Numbered from the stretch's first letter, positions 43,419-53,223 are shown. The stretch is DNA of 64,000 nucleotides from Marinospirillum sp035271045 (GCF_035271045.1 NZ_DATESC010000015.1:124001-188000), one strand, 5' to 3'. Numbers and translations are program-made. Notes: a model not told the origin generated them from the sequence alone.

Positions 43419-43952
43419 CTAGCTTAAAAAAATAGCTTGGTGAATTTGATTAGGCGTAAAGCCACGTTGAGCTAAAAAACGTTGCATTTGACCCACTTCG
43501 CGCTGATCGATAGGCCGCTGATCGCCAAAACGCTTTTCTCTAACGCGCATAATTTGTGGATACCAAAGGTCTTCTAGGTTTTGTAAATGCAAATTCACTA
43601 GCGCAGCATCTAAACGGTGTTGGCGATAAACCTGCTGTAAAGCAATCGGCCCTTTGCCTTGGCGTAATAGCTTATTCGCCATGCCTTCAATAAACCGTTG
43701 GTCACTTTGTAAATCCAGTTCCAGCAGCCATGCAATCAGTTGCTCGATAAGTTCAGCACAAATCGCACTTGCAGGTATTTTACTTGGGTCAGCCATTTCT
43801 GCTGCGGTGGGTTTAAACAGTTTTTCGCGCAGTTCATGCAGGCTTTGTTCACGCACCGCCAAAAGGCGAAAAGCCCGCTCGCGGCGGGCTTTAATCCATG
43901 TTTCAGCAACGCTCTGTTTAATAATGGCATCTTTAATCATTAAATTTTGCAT
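43419..43952 (-). CDS. recX: RecA regulator RecX
   Basis: From MQNLMIKDAIIKQ the protein has 177 residues of three-helix repeats. It shows RRERAFRLLAVREQSLHELREKL at the start and LAQRGFTPNQIHQAIF at the end, typical of RecX. It binds RecA filaments and limits their growth. Candidate starts are TTG at 43964 and ATG at 43952 or 43940; I chose the ATG at 43952. It follows recA within 18 nt on the same transcript. Confidence 0.9.
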   Translation of the reverse strand: MQNLMIKDAIIKQSVAETWIKARRERAFRLLAVREQSLHELREKLFKPTAAEMADPSKIPASAICAELIEQLIAWLLELDLQSDQRFIEGMANKLLRQGKGPIALQQVYRQHRLDAALVNLHLQNLEDLWYPQIMRVREKRFGDQRPIDQREVGQMQRFLAQRGFTPNQIHQAIFLS

Positions 43953-43970
43953 CGGTAAAAACAACCTAGA

Positions 43971-45074
43971 TTAGTCGTCTAGTGGCGGTAATTTATCAAT
44001 CAGAGCATCTTTAGCACCTTTTTTAGAGGCCGTAGATTTTTCATCTTTAGATGCTGCTGCATCGTCTTTTTTATCATCAAACTTGGCAAGTAATTGGTCG
44101 CGTACACCGGCTTCAATTTCTTCCATAATCGCTAAATTATCTTCTAAGTATTGAGCAGCATTGGCTTTACCCTGACCGATTTTAGTGCCTTGATAACTGT
44201 ACCAAGCGCCAGCTTTTTCAACCAGTTTGCACTGCACACCCAAATCAACCACTTCACCGGCATGGTAAATACCTTTGCCATAAAGAATTTGAAATTCAGC
44301 CTGACGAAATGGCGGTGCAACTTTGTTTTTAACGACTTTAACGCGCGTTTCGTTACCCGTCACTTCATCGCCTTGCTTAACAGAACCAATGCGGCGAATA
44401 TCTAAACGGACTGAAGAATAAAATTTTAGCGCATTACCACCAGTAGTCGTTTCTGGCGAACCAAACATTACACCAATTTTCATACGAATTTGGTTAATAA
44501 AAATAACTAAACAATTGGCATTTTTAATATTGCCCGTAATTTTACGCAGCGCTTGCGACATTAAACGCGCCTGTAAACCAACGTGCGTATCACCCATTTC
44601 ACCTTCAATTTCAGCGCGTGGCGTTAGTGCTGCAACCGAATCAATCACGATGACATCCACCGCACCTGAACGGACTAAAGAATCGGTGATTTCTAACGCT
44701 TGTTCACCATTATCGGGCTGAGAAACCAGCATATCGTCTAAATTAATGCCTAGTTTTTCTGCGTAGATAGGATCTAGTGCGTGCTCGGCATCAATAAAGG
44801 CACAAGTTTTACCCATTTTTTGGGCTTGCGCGATAACCGACAAGGTTAGCGTTGTTTTACCCGAAGATTCTGGACCATAAATTTCAACGACACGACCAAA
44901 AGGTAAACCGCCAATACCAAGGGCAATGTCTAAACCTAAAGAGCCTGTTGAAACGGATGGAATCGCAGCACGCGGCTGATCGCCCATCAACATGATTGCG
45001 CCTTTACCAAACTGCTTTTCAATTTGACCTAGCGCAGCGCTAAGGGCTTTTTGGCGATTTTCATCATTAGCCAT
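43971..45074 (-). CDS. recA: Recombinase RecA
   Basis: This 367-residue protein has the P-loop EIYGPESSGKTTLTL, DAEHALDPIYAEKLG, loop L1 and L2 regions (EGEMGDTHVGLQARLMSQALRKI; FINQIRMKIGVMFGSPETTTGG) and a Lys/Asp-rich C-terminal tail. It catalyses strand exchange and LexA self-cleavage. A CTG-N10-CAG LexA box at 45140-45155 lies 66 nt upstream of its ATG. Confidence 0.99.
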   Translation of the reverse strand: MANDENRQKALSAALGQIEKQFGKGAIMLMGDQPRAAIPSVSTGSLGLDIALGIGGLPFGRVVEIYGPESSGKTTLTLSVIAQAQKMGKTCAFIDAEHALDPIYAEKLGINLDDMLVSQPDNGEQALEITDSLVRSGAVDVIVIDSVAALTPRAEIEGEMGDTHVGLQARLMSQALRKITGNIKNANCLVIFINQIRMKIGVMFGSPETTTGGNALKFYSSVRLDIRRIGSVKQGDEVTGNETRVKVVKNKVAPPFRQAEFQILYGKGIYHAGEVVDLGVQCKLVEKAGAWYSYQGTKIGQGKANAAQYLEDNLAIMEEIEAGVRDQLLAKFDDKKDDAAASKDEKSTASKKGAKDALIDKLPPLDD

Positions 45075-45139
45075 AAGTCATGATCCTTTCTTAATTACAA
45101 GCTATTTATAAGGTCTTACAAGCGATTAACTGTAAATTA

Positions 45140-45155
45140 CTGTATAGGTTATCAG
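45140..45155 (-). promoter_or_regulatory. LexA (SOS) box upstream of recA
   Basis: CTGTATAGGTTATCAG is an exact CTG-N10-CAG match to the proteobacterial LexA operator. It sits in the 107-nt pncC-recA gap, which supports SOS control of recA and recX separately from pncC. Confidence 0.88.
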
Positions 45156-45181
45156 TATTTTTCTGTAAGGCAAGAATTCAT

Positions 45182-45670
45182 TTAATGCGAACTTTCAAGC
45201 CATTCTAGCAAGCCTTGTAAAGCTTTATCTATACTGGCTTCACGTACATCCCTACGGTCGCCTATCAACTGTAAAACCTGTGTTTTTTGTTCAAAACTTG
45301 TACCCCAAGCAAACCAAATAGTACCGACAGGTTTTTCTGGGCTACCACCGCTAGGGCCTGCCACACCGCTAATGGCAACGGCTAGATTAGCCAAGCCTTT
45401 TTTACAAGCGCCTTTTACCATTGCCTTAACCACTGGCTCACTCACCGCACCATAGGTTTCTAAGCTAGTAGCAGAAACGTCTAAAAGCTGCTGTTTAGCT
45501 AGATTAGAATAGGTAACTAACCCACAGGTGAACCAAGCCGAACTACCCGCCACTTCGGTTAAAGCTTTAGCCACACCACCACCCGTACACGATTCAGCGG
45601 TGGCTAATTGAAGGTTAGCTGCTGTAGCTAATTCTGCAATTTTATTAATCATTGTAAGACGTGTCGGCAT
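45182..45670 (-). CDS. pncC: Nicotinamide-nucleotide amidase PncC (CinA C-terminal domain)
   Basis: This 162-residue single-domain CinA_C protein has TAESCTGGGVAKALTEVAGSSAWF, YSNLAKQQLLDVS, AVSEPVVKAM and AISGVAGPSGGSPEKPVGTIWFAW. It converts NMN to nicotinate mononucleotide in pyridine-nucleotide recycling. GGGAGAG precedes the ATG. Its position directly upstream of recA is conserved in gammaproteobacteria. Confidence 0.95.
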   Translation of the reverse strand: MPTRLTMINKIAELATAANLQLATAESCTGGGVAKALTEVAGSSAWFTCGLVTYSNLAKQQLLDVSATSLETYGAVSEPVVKAMVKGACKKGLANLAVAISGVAGPSGGSPEKPVGTIWFAWGTSFEQKTQVLQLIGDRRDVREASIDKALQGLLEWLESSH

Positions 45671-45762
45671 AATGACTCTCCCGTATACTTGCAGCTTAAT
45701 TCTACAGCTTAGCTGCTGTTCTTAAAAATAACGAGTAACAATGACACCAAGGAAACCTTGTT

Positions 45763-46755
45763 ATGTGGCAAGCCTTCAGGCGCATTTTTGATAATTACAC
45801 GCTTTTATTATTAACCATGGTGCTCTTGGCAACCTTTGTTCCAGCGCAAGGCCAAGGTGAATTTATAATGACTTGGCTAACACGTTTTGCGGTTGGATTA
45901 TTATTTTTCTTACACGGGGCGCGCTTATCTCGTCAGGCTATTTTGGCCGGTATCATGCACTGGCGGCTGCACGGCTTAGTATTTAGCTTTACTTTTCTAG
46001 CATTTCCACTATTAGGTTGGCTGTTGCAGCCTGTATTACGCCCCTTATTAGGCAACGAGTTGGCTATGGGAATGCTGTATTTGTGTGCTTTACCCGGCAC
46101 GGTGCAATCAGCGATTGCCTTTACCGCCTTGGCAAGAGGGAACTTAGCGGCGGCAGTATGCAGTGCCTCAGCTTCTAGCCTTATCGGTATTTTAGTAACG
46201 CCCTTGTTAGTGTTAATTTTACTGAATTTAGATGCTACAGGCGCTGGATTCTCTTTTTTAGATACTTTAATTAGCATTAGCTTGCAGCTATTAGTGCCTT
46301 TTTTAGCAGGCCATTTATTGCGTCCTTGGATAGCCGACTGGATAGGCAAGCAGCGCAGCTGGTTAGGTAAGGTAGATCAAACCTCTATTTTACTGGTGGT
46401 TTATACCGCTTTCAGTGCTTCCGTAGTGGCTGGGTTATGGAAGGATGTGCCACTTGATAAGCTTTTATGGCTAACCTTGGCGTGCTGTGTGCTTTTAGCT
46501 TTGGTCTTATTTTTAACGACTTGGCTGGCACGCAGGTTTAGTTTTAATAAAGAAGATGAAATTACCATCGTATTTTGTGCCTCGAAAAAAAGCATGGCAA
46601 CGGGCGTGCCCATGGCGCAAGTTTTATTCAGCGGCGCACTATTAGGGCCTATGTTATTGCCCCTGATGATCTTTCACCAAATACAGCTGATGGCCTGCGC
46701 TCAATTAGCCGCCCACTACGCCAAGCGCACAGCAGAAACCCTGTCAGAAAAATAG
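45763..46755 (+). CDS. Bile acid:sodium symporter (SBF/YfeH-like) family transporter
   Basis: This 330-residue membrane protein has about 10 helices. The LFFLHGARLSRQAILAG entry, the LCALPGTVQSAIAFTALARGNLAAAV helix and CASKKSMATGVPMAQVLF near the C-terminus match the YfeH/SBF-like branch of bile-acid/sodium symporters. The substrate is unknown, and a bile-acid role is not implied. It is divergent from pncC. Confidence 0.88.
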   Translation: MWQAFRRIFDNYTLLLLTMVLLATFVPAQGQGEFIMTWLTRFAVGLLFFLHGARLSRQAILAGIMHWRLHGLVFSFTFLAFPLLGWLLQPVLRPLLGNELAMGMLYLCALPGTVQSAIAFTALARGNLAAAVCSASASSLIGILVTPLLVLILLNLDATGAGFSFLDTLISISLQLLVPFLAGHLLRPWIADWIGKQRSWLGKVDQTSILLVVYTAFSASVVAGLWKDVPLDKLLWLTLACCVLLALVLFLTTWLARRFSFNKEDEITIVFCASKKSMATGVPMAQVLFSGALLGPMLLPLMIFHQIQLMACAQLAAHYAKRTAETLSEK

Positions 46756-46841
46756 AAGAAAAAGCCTGAGCCTGTATTCGAACCCTTGGCTCGGGTATCA
46801 TATTGACGCATTGGCTTTCTAGTAAACGGGAGTTTTAAGGC

Positions 46842-49499
46842 TTGAGTGACACAGACTTTTCTAACCATACGCCCATGATGCGGCAGTTTCTGACCATTAA
46901 GCGCGATTACCCTGACACGCTGTTGTTTTACCGCATGGGGGACTTTTACGAACTCTTTTTTGACGATGCCAAAGAAGGTGCGCGCCTGCTAGACATAACT
47001 TTAACGCAGCGGGGTGCTTCTGATGGTAAGCCCATTCCTATGGCCGGTATTCCCTACCATGCAGCAGAAGGTTATTTAGCCCGTTTAGTGAAAGCGGGTT
47101 TGTCGGTAGCCATTTGTGAGCAGGTCGGGCAAGCCGGTGAAGGTAAAGGGCCGGTTGAACGAAAAGTGGTTAGAGTTATAACACCTGGCACCTTAACTGA
47201 TGAAGCCTTATTAGATGAACACCGTGATAATTTACTGGTGGCTATTTATCCATACGCAACAACAGCAGATCCAACACAGCTAATGTGGGGCGTTGCCAGT
47301 TTAGACCTTGCCAGCGGCCGTTTTGTGGTGGCAGAAATGATCGGCTATACACAATTAGAAACCACATTGGCACGTTTAGCACCGTCTGAATTATTGGTTG
47401 ATGAACTTAGCTTATTCCCCGAACAATGGGCAAGCAGCGAATGGGCAAAGCTGCGTGGTTTACGCCGTTTACCGCCGTGGCAGTTCGACAAAAAAACGGC
47501 TGTACGTAAATTATGCGAACAATTTAGCGTAAAAGATTTGCGTGGCTTTGGTTGCGAAGCATTAAACCCAGCGTTAGCCGCCGCTGGTGCGCTGTTGCAA
47601 TATGTACAAGAAACCCAAAAATCAGCACTGCCCCATTTACGTTCGCTAACCTTAGAAAAAGAAGACGAAGCGCTGCATTTAGATGCTGCCAGTCGCCGTA
47701 ATTTAGAGCTAGACACTAACCTTTCTGGTGGTCAAACCCATACGCTAATGGCCGTTTTAGACACCACTGCAACCGCAATGGGTTCACGTTTATTGCGCCG
47801 TTGGCTGCACCGTCCGCTGCGTCAACAGTCTTTATTACAAGCGCGTCAAATTGCCTTGCAAGCATTACAGGCACGGTTATTTGAATTAACTTTATTCGAC
47901 AGCTTAAAAAACATTGGTGATTTAGAACGCATTTTATCGCGCGTGGCACTGCGTTCAGCACGCCCCAGAGACATTGCACGCATCAAAGATGCCTTACTTA
48001 ACCTGCCGCAACTTAAACAACAGCTAGACACGGTGCAGTCACCGTTATTACAAAGCCTTAATCAGCAGCTTGAACCATTGCCTAAATTAGCCGAACAACT
48101 GTCACGGGCAATGATTGACAACCCGCCGGTTATTATTCGTGAAGGTGGGGTGATTGCTGCGGGTTATGATGCCGAATTAGATGAGCTGCGTGACTTGCGT
48201 GAAAATGCGGGTGCTTTTTTATTAAAACTAGAAGAACAGGAAAAAGCACGCACGGGCTTATCTACGTTAAAAGTGGGCTATAACCGTGTGCATGGTTATT
48301 TTATTGAAATTAGCCGCGCTCAATCCGACAAAGCGCCGCTTGAATATCAGCGTCGCCAAACGCTTAAAAATGCAGAACGCTTTATTACGCCAGCATTAAA
48401 AGTTTTTGAAGATAAAGCTTTATCCAGCCAAAGCCGTGCGCTAAGCCGTGAAAAACAACTGTATGAAGCATTACTTGATACATTAAATGACTATTTAGCC
48501 AGTTTGCAACAAACCGCTGCTACTCTAGCAACAATTGATGTATTGCAGTGTTTGGCTGAACGTGCAGAAACGTTAAATTGGTGCGTGCCTAAGTTAAGCC
48601 AGCAAGAAGGTATTCAAATTCAAGCCGGTCGTCATCCCGTTGTTGAGCAAGTAGTTAGCAATCCTTTTATCGCTAATGACTTAAACTTTAACCCAACAAC
48701 ACGAATGTTAATGATTACTGGACCTAATATGGGTGGTAAATCAACCTTTATGCGCCAAATTGCGCTTATTATTTTATTGGCACATATAGGTTCAGCTGTA
48801 CCTGCAAGCGCTGCTAAAATCGGCCCAATTGACCGAATTTTTACCCGTATTGGTGCATCCGATGACCTAGCTTCAGGGCGTTCAACTTTTATGGTGGAAA
48901 TGACTGAAACAGCCAATATTTTGCACAATGCCACCGCACAAAGCTTAGTATTAATGGATGAAGTAGGGCGCGGTACTAGCACTTTTGATGGTTTATCTTT
49001 AGCTTGGGCAAGTGCTGAAGAATTGGCAGCATTGGGAGCCTGGACTTTATTTGCAACCCACTATTTTGAACTAACTCACTTAGCTGATAACTTAGCAGGG
49101 GTGGCAAATATTCATCTTTCTGCCAGCGAGCATGGCGATGAACTGGTGTTTATGCACAAGGTTAAAGCTGGGCCAGCTAATAAAAGTTATGGTTTACAAG
49201 TAGCGCGTTTAGCGGGTGTACCTAATAAAGTGATTAAACGGGCGCAGCAAAAACTTAATGAGTTAGAAGCATTAGAAAGCAGTAAGCTAAACAGCACCTT
49301 ATTAAATAGCGATCAGATTAATGAGCCACGTAACGGTCAAGCTAATTTACCTTCTCACCTACCGCCCTTACAGGTGGATATGTTTGCTCTACAATCACAC
49401 CCCTTAGTGGATGAATTTAAGACTATAATACCTGATGACTTAACGCCTAAGCAGGCGCTAGCATTACTTTACAGTCTTAAAGAGTTAGCTGAACATTAG
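46842..49499 (+). CDS. mutS: DNA mismatch repair protein MutS
   Basis: This 885-residue protein has the N-terminal mismatch-reading segment YRMGDFYELFFDDA (Phe-x-Glu intact), a connector/lever region, and the ATPase with GPNMGGKSTFMRQIAL, LMDEVGRGTSTFDGLSLAW and ATHYFELTHLA. The start is TTG, giving MSDTDFSNHTPMMRQF. It is followed 43 nt later by fdxA, the common neighbour in gammaproteobacteria. Confidence 0.97.
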   Translation: MSDTDFSNHTPMMRQFLTIKRDYPDTLLFYRMGDFYELFFDDAKEGARLLDITLTQRGASDGKPIPMAGIPYHAAEGYLARLVKAGLSVAICEQVGQAGEGKGPVERKVVRVITPGTLTDEALLDEHRDNLLVAIYPYATTADPTQLMWGVASLDLASGRFVVAEMIGYTQLETTLARLAPSELLVDELSLFPEQWASSEWAKLRGLRRLPPWQFDKKTAVRKLCEQFSVKDLRGFGCEALNPALAAAGALLQYVQETQKSALPHLRSLTLEKEDEALHLDAASRRNLELDTNLSGGQTHTLMAVLDTTATAMGSRLLRRWLHRPLRQQSLLQARQIALQALQARLFELTLFDSLKNIGDLERILSRVALRSARPRDIARIKDALLNLPQLKQQLDTVQSPLLQSLNQQLEPLPKLAEQLSRAMIDNPPVIIREGGVIAAGYDAELDELRDLRENAGAFLLKLEEQEKARTGLSTLKVGYNRVHGYFIEISRAQSDKAPLEYQRRQTLKNAERFITPALKVFEDKALSSQSRALSREKQLYEALLDTLNDYLASLQQTAATLATIDVLQCLAERAETLNWCVPKLSQQEGIQIQAGRHPVVEQVVSNPFIANDLNFNPTTRMLMITGPNMGGKSTFMRQIALIILLAHIGSAVPASAAKIGPIDRIFTRIGASDDLASGRSTFMVEMTETANILHNATAQSLVLMDEVGRGTSTFDGLSLAWASAEELAALGAWTLFATHYFELTHLADNLAGVANIHLSASEHGDELVFMHKVKAGPANKSYGLQVARLAGVPNKVIKRAQQKLNELEALESSKLNSTLLNSDQINEPRNGQANLPSHLPPLQVDMFALQSHPLVDEFKTIIPDDLTPKQALALLYSLKELAEH

Positions 49500-49542
49500 C
49501 CGCTATTCACAACTAAAAACCATTAAAAATGAGGAGGCTTCG

Positions 49543-49866
49543 GTGGCCTTTGTAGTAACTGAAAACTGTATTCGCTGTAAATACACAGATTGCGTGGAAG
49601 TTTGTCCAGTTGACTGCTTTTACGAAGGGCCTAACTTTTTAGTTATTAACCCTGATGAATGCATTGATTGCGCTTTGTGCGAACCTGAATGCCCAGCAGA
49701 GGCTATTTTCTCTGAAGATGAGCTACCTGCTAATATGAAAAACTACCTTGAATTAAACGCTGAGCTGGCTGAAATTTGGCCCAATATTGCTGAACAGATT
49801 GATCCTTTACCTGAAGCAGCAGAATGGGATGGTAAAACAGACAAACTAAAATACCTTGAGCGATAA
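49543..49866 (+). CDS. fdxA: Seven-iron ferredoxin FdxA
   Basis: This 107-residue ferredoxin has two cluster motifs at the N-terminus: CIRCKYTDCVEVCPVDCF and CIDCALCEPECPAEAI. They give one [3Fe-4S] and one [4Fe-4S] centre as in Azotobacter-type FdI. The C-terminal extension after residue ~65 is family-typical. The GTG start has a strong GAGGAGG site 5 nt upstream. Confidence 0.96.
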   Translation: MAFVVTENCIRCKYTDCVEVCPVDCFYEGPNFLVINPDECIDCALCEPECPAEAIFSEDELPANMKNYLELNAELAEIWPNIAEQIDPLPEAAEWDGKTDKLKYLER

Positions 49867-49906
49867 ATACTAGATTAAGGTATCGCTATAAAATAGAGGT
49901 TATCCA

Positions 49907-50251
49907 ATGCAAGATTGTATTTTTTGTAAAATTGCTAAGCATGAACTACCAGCAACGATTCTTTACGAAGACGATCAAGTGATTGCTTTTAATGATATTG
50001 ACCCAAAAGCACCGCATCATCTACTAGTGATCCCTAAACGCCACATCACAACGTTAAATGATTTAGAAGAAGGCGATGAGGCTTTAGTAGGACGTTTGCA
50101 GGTAACTGCTGCAAAACTGGCTAAACAGCTAGGCTTTGCAGAAGCTGGCTACCGTGTTGTGATGAACTGTAATGAAGATGGTGGTCAAACAGTATGGCAT
50201 ATTCATATGCACGTATTGGCTGGCCGTAGCTTAAACTGGCCACCGGGTTGA
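49907..50251 (+). CDS. hinT: HIT-family purine nucleoside phosphoramidase
   Basis: This 114-residue protein starts DCIFCKIAKHELPATILYED, has FNDIDPKAPHHLLVIPKRH, and ends with the histidine triad HIHMHVLAG. It hydrolyses AMP-lysine and related phosphoramidates. It is a stand-alone gene between fdxA and the phosphotransacylase. Confidence 0.94.
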   Translation: MQDCIFCKIAKHELPATILYEDDQVIAFNDIDPKAPHHLLVIPKRHITTLNDLEEGDEALVGRLQVTAAKLAKQLGFAEAGYRVVMNCNEDGGQTVWHIHMHVLAGRSLNWPPG

Positions 50252-50325
50252 TTAACTCAAATCTGATTTAATTCAAACCAAAAGCCATTGCTGGATTTTT
50301 TAATACTTAAAGGAAAACTAGAACT

Positions 50326-51300
50326 ATGAATGATGCAATCAAGAAGGTGTTAGCACCCCATGCCCCAAAAGATGAGGATGTAAAACACTTTCGTCTGGAA
50401 TCTATTTTACAGCAAGCCAAGGATGCGCCGCCGGTTCCAACCGCTGTGGTTCACCCAACCGATGTAAATAGTCTGCAAGGTGCTATAGAAGCTGCTGAAG
50501 CCACGATTATTACTCCAATTCTAGTCGGTCCCGAGAAAAAAATTCGTGCCATTGCTAAAGAAGCGGGTTTAGATTTAAAAGATTACCGCATTGTTGATAC
50601 CGAGCACAGCCACGAATCGGCTAATGTTGCTGCAAAAATGGCACAATGTGGTGAAGTTCACGCCTTAATGAAAGGCTCTTTAGGTACGTCTGAGCTACTT
50701 GGTGCGGTGGTTGCTAAAGAAAATGGCTTACGTACCGAGCGTCGTCTGTCACACATTTTTGTAATGGACGTGCCTAGTTATCACAAAACGCTATTTATTA
50801 CTGATGCCGCGATTAATATTTCGCCCAATTTAATGGATAAGCGCGATATTCTACAAAATGCCATTGATTGCGCTCATGCCTTGGGTATTGATCTACCTAA
50901 AGCTGCCATTCTTTCAGCGGTTGAAAAAATCAAACCGAATATTCAGTCAACGCTTGATGCAGCAGCGCTTTGCAAAATGCTTGATCGTGGTCAAATTACC
51001 GGCGCGATTGTTGATGGCCCGTTAGCTTTTGATAATGCTATTTCTTTAGAAGCCGCTTTAGATAAAGGCATCAAATCGGAAGTTCCAGGTGATGTCGATA
51101 TTCTAATGGCACCTGATTTAGAGTCTGGCAATATGTTTGCTAAACAACTTCAGTACCTAGCCAGCGCTAAAGCTGCCGGTATTGTTATGGGTGCGCGTGT
51201 GCCCATTATTTTGACTAGCCGTGCGGCTAAATCACTAGAGCGCTTGTCTTCTTGTGCAGTTGCAGTGATGGTTGCGCGTAAATTGGGTCGTCTGGAGTAA
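50326..51300 (+). CDS. Phosphate acetyl/butyryl transferase (Ptb-type)
   Basis: This 324-residue single-domain phosphotransacylase contains VGPEKKIRAIAKEAG, ALMKGSLGTSELLGAV, FITDAAINISPNLMDKRDI and VPGDVDILMAPDLESGNMFAK. It lacks the P-loop and DRTGG regulatory domains of the ~700-residue enterobacterial Pta. It transfers an acyl group between CoA and phosphate. The acetate kinase gene starts 3 nt later, so acetyl phosphate is the likely product, though propionyl or butyryl CoA may also serve. Confidence 0.88.
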   Translation: MNDAIKKVLAPHAPKDEDVKHFRLESILQQAKDAPPVPTAVVHPTDVNSLQGAIEAAEATIITPILVGPEKKIRAIAKEAGLDLKDYRIVDTEHSHESANVAAKMAQCGEVHALMKGSLGTSELLGAVVAKENGLRTERRLSHIFVMDVPSYHKTLFITDAAINISPNLMDKRDILQNAIDCAHALGIDLPKAAILSAVEKIKPNIQSTLDAAALCKMLDRGQITGAIVDGPLAFDNAISLEAALDKGIKSEVPGDVDILMAPDLESGNMFAKQLQYLASAKAAGIVMGARVPIILTSRAAKSLERLSSCAVAVMVARKLGRLE

Positions 51301-51303
51301 GCT

Positions 51304-52545
51304 ATGTCTTCTGAAAAAACCGTGTCTGAAAAAACCAATATGGTGTTAATTATTAATGCCGGTTCTTCAAGTTTAAAGTGCTCTTTATTTGATGTACAAG
51401 GTAGCGAAATAACCCAGCATTTTCGCGTTAAAGTTGCTAATTTGTCTGGTCCTGCGCGTTTAGAAATTTATGACCATAGCGTTAACCCTGACGGTGTATT
51501 AGTTGACAAAGAAACGTTAAGTGCAGAGCAACTAGGCGTTGCTGATAAACAAGCCCATGCCAGCGCATTAAAAGTTGTGTTGCAGTGGATTGAGAAAAAC
51601 ACCCCCCATTTTAAAGTGGCTTGGATTGGTCATCGCGTTGTACACGGTGGTGATCGTTATGCTGAGCCGGTGGTGATTGATACAGACGTTTTAGCATTTT
51701 TAGAAACATTAATTCCGTTAGCACCATTGCACCAGCCTTACAACTTAAAGCTGATTCACCTGTGCCGTGAGTTTTTACCCAACAGCCCTCAAGTTGCGTG
51801 TTTTGATACGTCTTTCCATAGCACGACACCCGTTGTTGCGCGTGAATTTGCGATTCCTCAAAAACTGACCGAAGAAGGCATTCGTCGTTACGGTTTTCAT
51901 GGTTTGTCTTATGAATACATTTACGACAAGCTAGAGCGTTTAGATGCTGACCTAGCGCAACAAAAACTATTGGTTGCCCATTTGGGCGCTGGCAGCTCTA
52001 TGTGCGCGATTAATAAAGGCACCAGCCTAGCCTCAACGATGGGTTTTACGGCGGTTGAAGGCTTGCCTATGGGGACGCGCTCAGGTCAATTAGACCCAGG
52101 TGTCATGCTGTATTTAATGCAAGAAAAAGGCTGGAATGCAAAACAGCTAGAAAATTTCTTGTATAAAGAATGCGGTTGGTTTGGTGTATCCGGTGGCATT
52201 TCTTCCGATATGTTGACCCTGAAAAAATCAGACGATCCTTTAGCCAAAAAAGCCATTGATATTTTAGTTTATCGAATCATGCGTGAAACGGGTTCTTTAA
52301 CAGCAGCTTTAGGTGGTTTAGATGTATTCGTATTCACCGGCGGTGTAGGCGAAAACGATGCCGATTTACGTGCTGCGGTGGTTAAACAAAATGCTTGGCT
52401 TGGCATGAAGTTAGACCCAGCACGTAATCAAGCAAACGAGTACCTGATTTCAGCTGATGATAGCCGAGTGAAGGTGTTTGCTATTCCAACTAATGAAGAA
52501 AAAATGATTGCTCGCCATACGTTAAAGCAGCTAGGTGTTGCTTAA
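51304..52545 (+). CDS. ackA: Acetate kinase
   Basis: This 413-residue enzyme has an N-terminal extension of about 12 residues before VLIINAGSSSLKCSLFD. HRVVHGGDRY, FDTSFHST, RRYGFHGLSYEYI, VAHLGAGSSMCAI and FTGGVGENDADLR cover the phosphotransferase fold. GGAG lies 6 nt before the chosen ATG. It forms a two-gene unit with the Ptb-type transferase, interconverting acyl-CoA and carboxylate with ATP. Confidence 0.96.
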   Translation: MSSEKTVSEKTNMVLIINAGSSSLKCSLFDVQGSEITQHFRVKVANLSGPARLEIYDHSVNPDGVLVDKETLSAEQLGVADKQAHASALKVVLQWIEKNTPHFKVAWIGHRVVHGGDRYAEPVVIDTDVLAFLETLIPLAPLHQPYNLKLIHLCREFLPNSPQVACFDTSFHSTTPVVAREFAIPQKLTEEGIRRYGFHGLSYEYIYDKLERLDADLAQQKLLVAHLGAGSSMCAINKGTSLASTMGFTAVEGLPMGTRSGQLDPGVMLYLMQEKGWNAKQLENFLYKECGWFGVSGGISSDMLTLKKSDDPLAKKAIDILVYRIMRETGSLTAALGGLDVFVFTGGVGENDADLRAAVVKQNAWLGMKLDPARNQANEYLISADDSRVKVFAIPTNEEKMIARHTLKQLGVA

Positions 52546-52575
52546 ATTTTGTAAGGCTTAAATCAGGAGGGTGGT

Positions 52576-53223
52576 ATGTCTCTTCCCAGACAAGAAACCA
52601 AGGTTGATAAAGTAATCAGCCAGTTTGATGTACTTTTGCGTACTCTAGTGCCTAAAGCCGCTCAGCCTTATCGTCCTAATCCTGCGCTGGCGCATGAACA
52701 AGCCGATATGGATGAAGCAGAGCGACGTCATGCGGCTGGCTTAATGCGTATTAACCACACTGGCGAAGTGTGTGCTCAAGCACTTTATCAAGGTCAAGCT
52801 ATGACGGCAAAACTGGAAGAAGTACGCGAGCAAATGACGCAGGCAGCACAGGAAGAGATCGACCACCTTGCTTGGTGTGACCAGCGCTTGCAAGAGCTAG
52901 ACAGTCGCACCAGCCTGTTAAATCCGCTGTTTTACGGCTTATCTTTTGGGGTAGGTGCAGCAGCAGGTTTAGCCGGTGATAAATACAGCCTAGGTTTTGT
53001 TGCAGCAACTGAAGAACAAGTTTGTAAACACCTAGAAGAACATTTTGAGTCTTTACCCATTCAAGATGACCGTTCTCGCGCTATTTTACGCCAAATGCAT
53101 GAAGATGAGGCGCAACACGCTGACTGGGCATTAGGTGCTGGCGGTGTAGCATTTCCTATGCCTGTAAAAAAAGTCATGGCTTTACTGTCCAAAGTGATGA
53201 CTAAAAGTGTATATCGTATATAA
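52576..53223 (+). CDS. coq7: Demethoxyubiquinol hydroxylase Coq7
   Basis: This 215-residue di-iron carboxylate oxygenase makes a late O2-dependent hydroxylation in ubiquinone synthesis. Ligand motifs are visible: GLMRINHTGEVCAQALY (Glu), QEEIDHLAWC (E-x-x-H), and the C-terminal MHEDEAQHADWA (E-x-x-H). AGGAGGG precedes the ATG. Its presence indicates aerobic respiration. A strong hairpin follows the stop. Confidence 0.95.
   Translation: MSLPRQETKVDKVISQFDVLLRTLVPKAAQPYRPNPALAHEQADMDEAERRHAAGLMRINHTGEVCAQALYQGQAMTAKLEEVREQMTQAAQEEIDHLAWCDQRLQELDSRTSLLNPLFYGLSFGVGAAAGLAGDKYSLGFVAATEEQVCKHLEEHFESLPIQDDRSRAILRQMHEDEAQHADWALGAGGVAFPMPVKKVMALLSKVMTKSVYRI

Noticed and set aside
46763..46796. CCTGAGCC/GGCTCGGG pairing between the SBF transporter and mutS
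   Set aside because: The 15-nt loop, a G-T pair and the lack of a U tract make it a poor terminator.
47345..47716. Long antisense frame within mutS
   Set aside because: It is a shadow of the coding strand with Ser/Lys/Arg-rich translation and no start signals.
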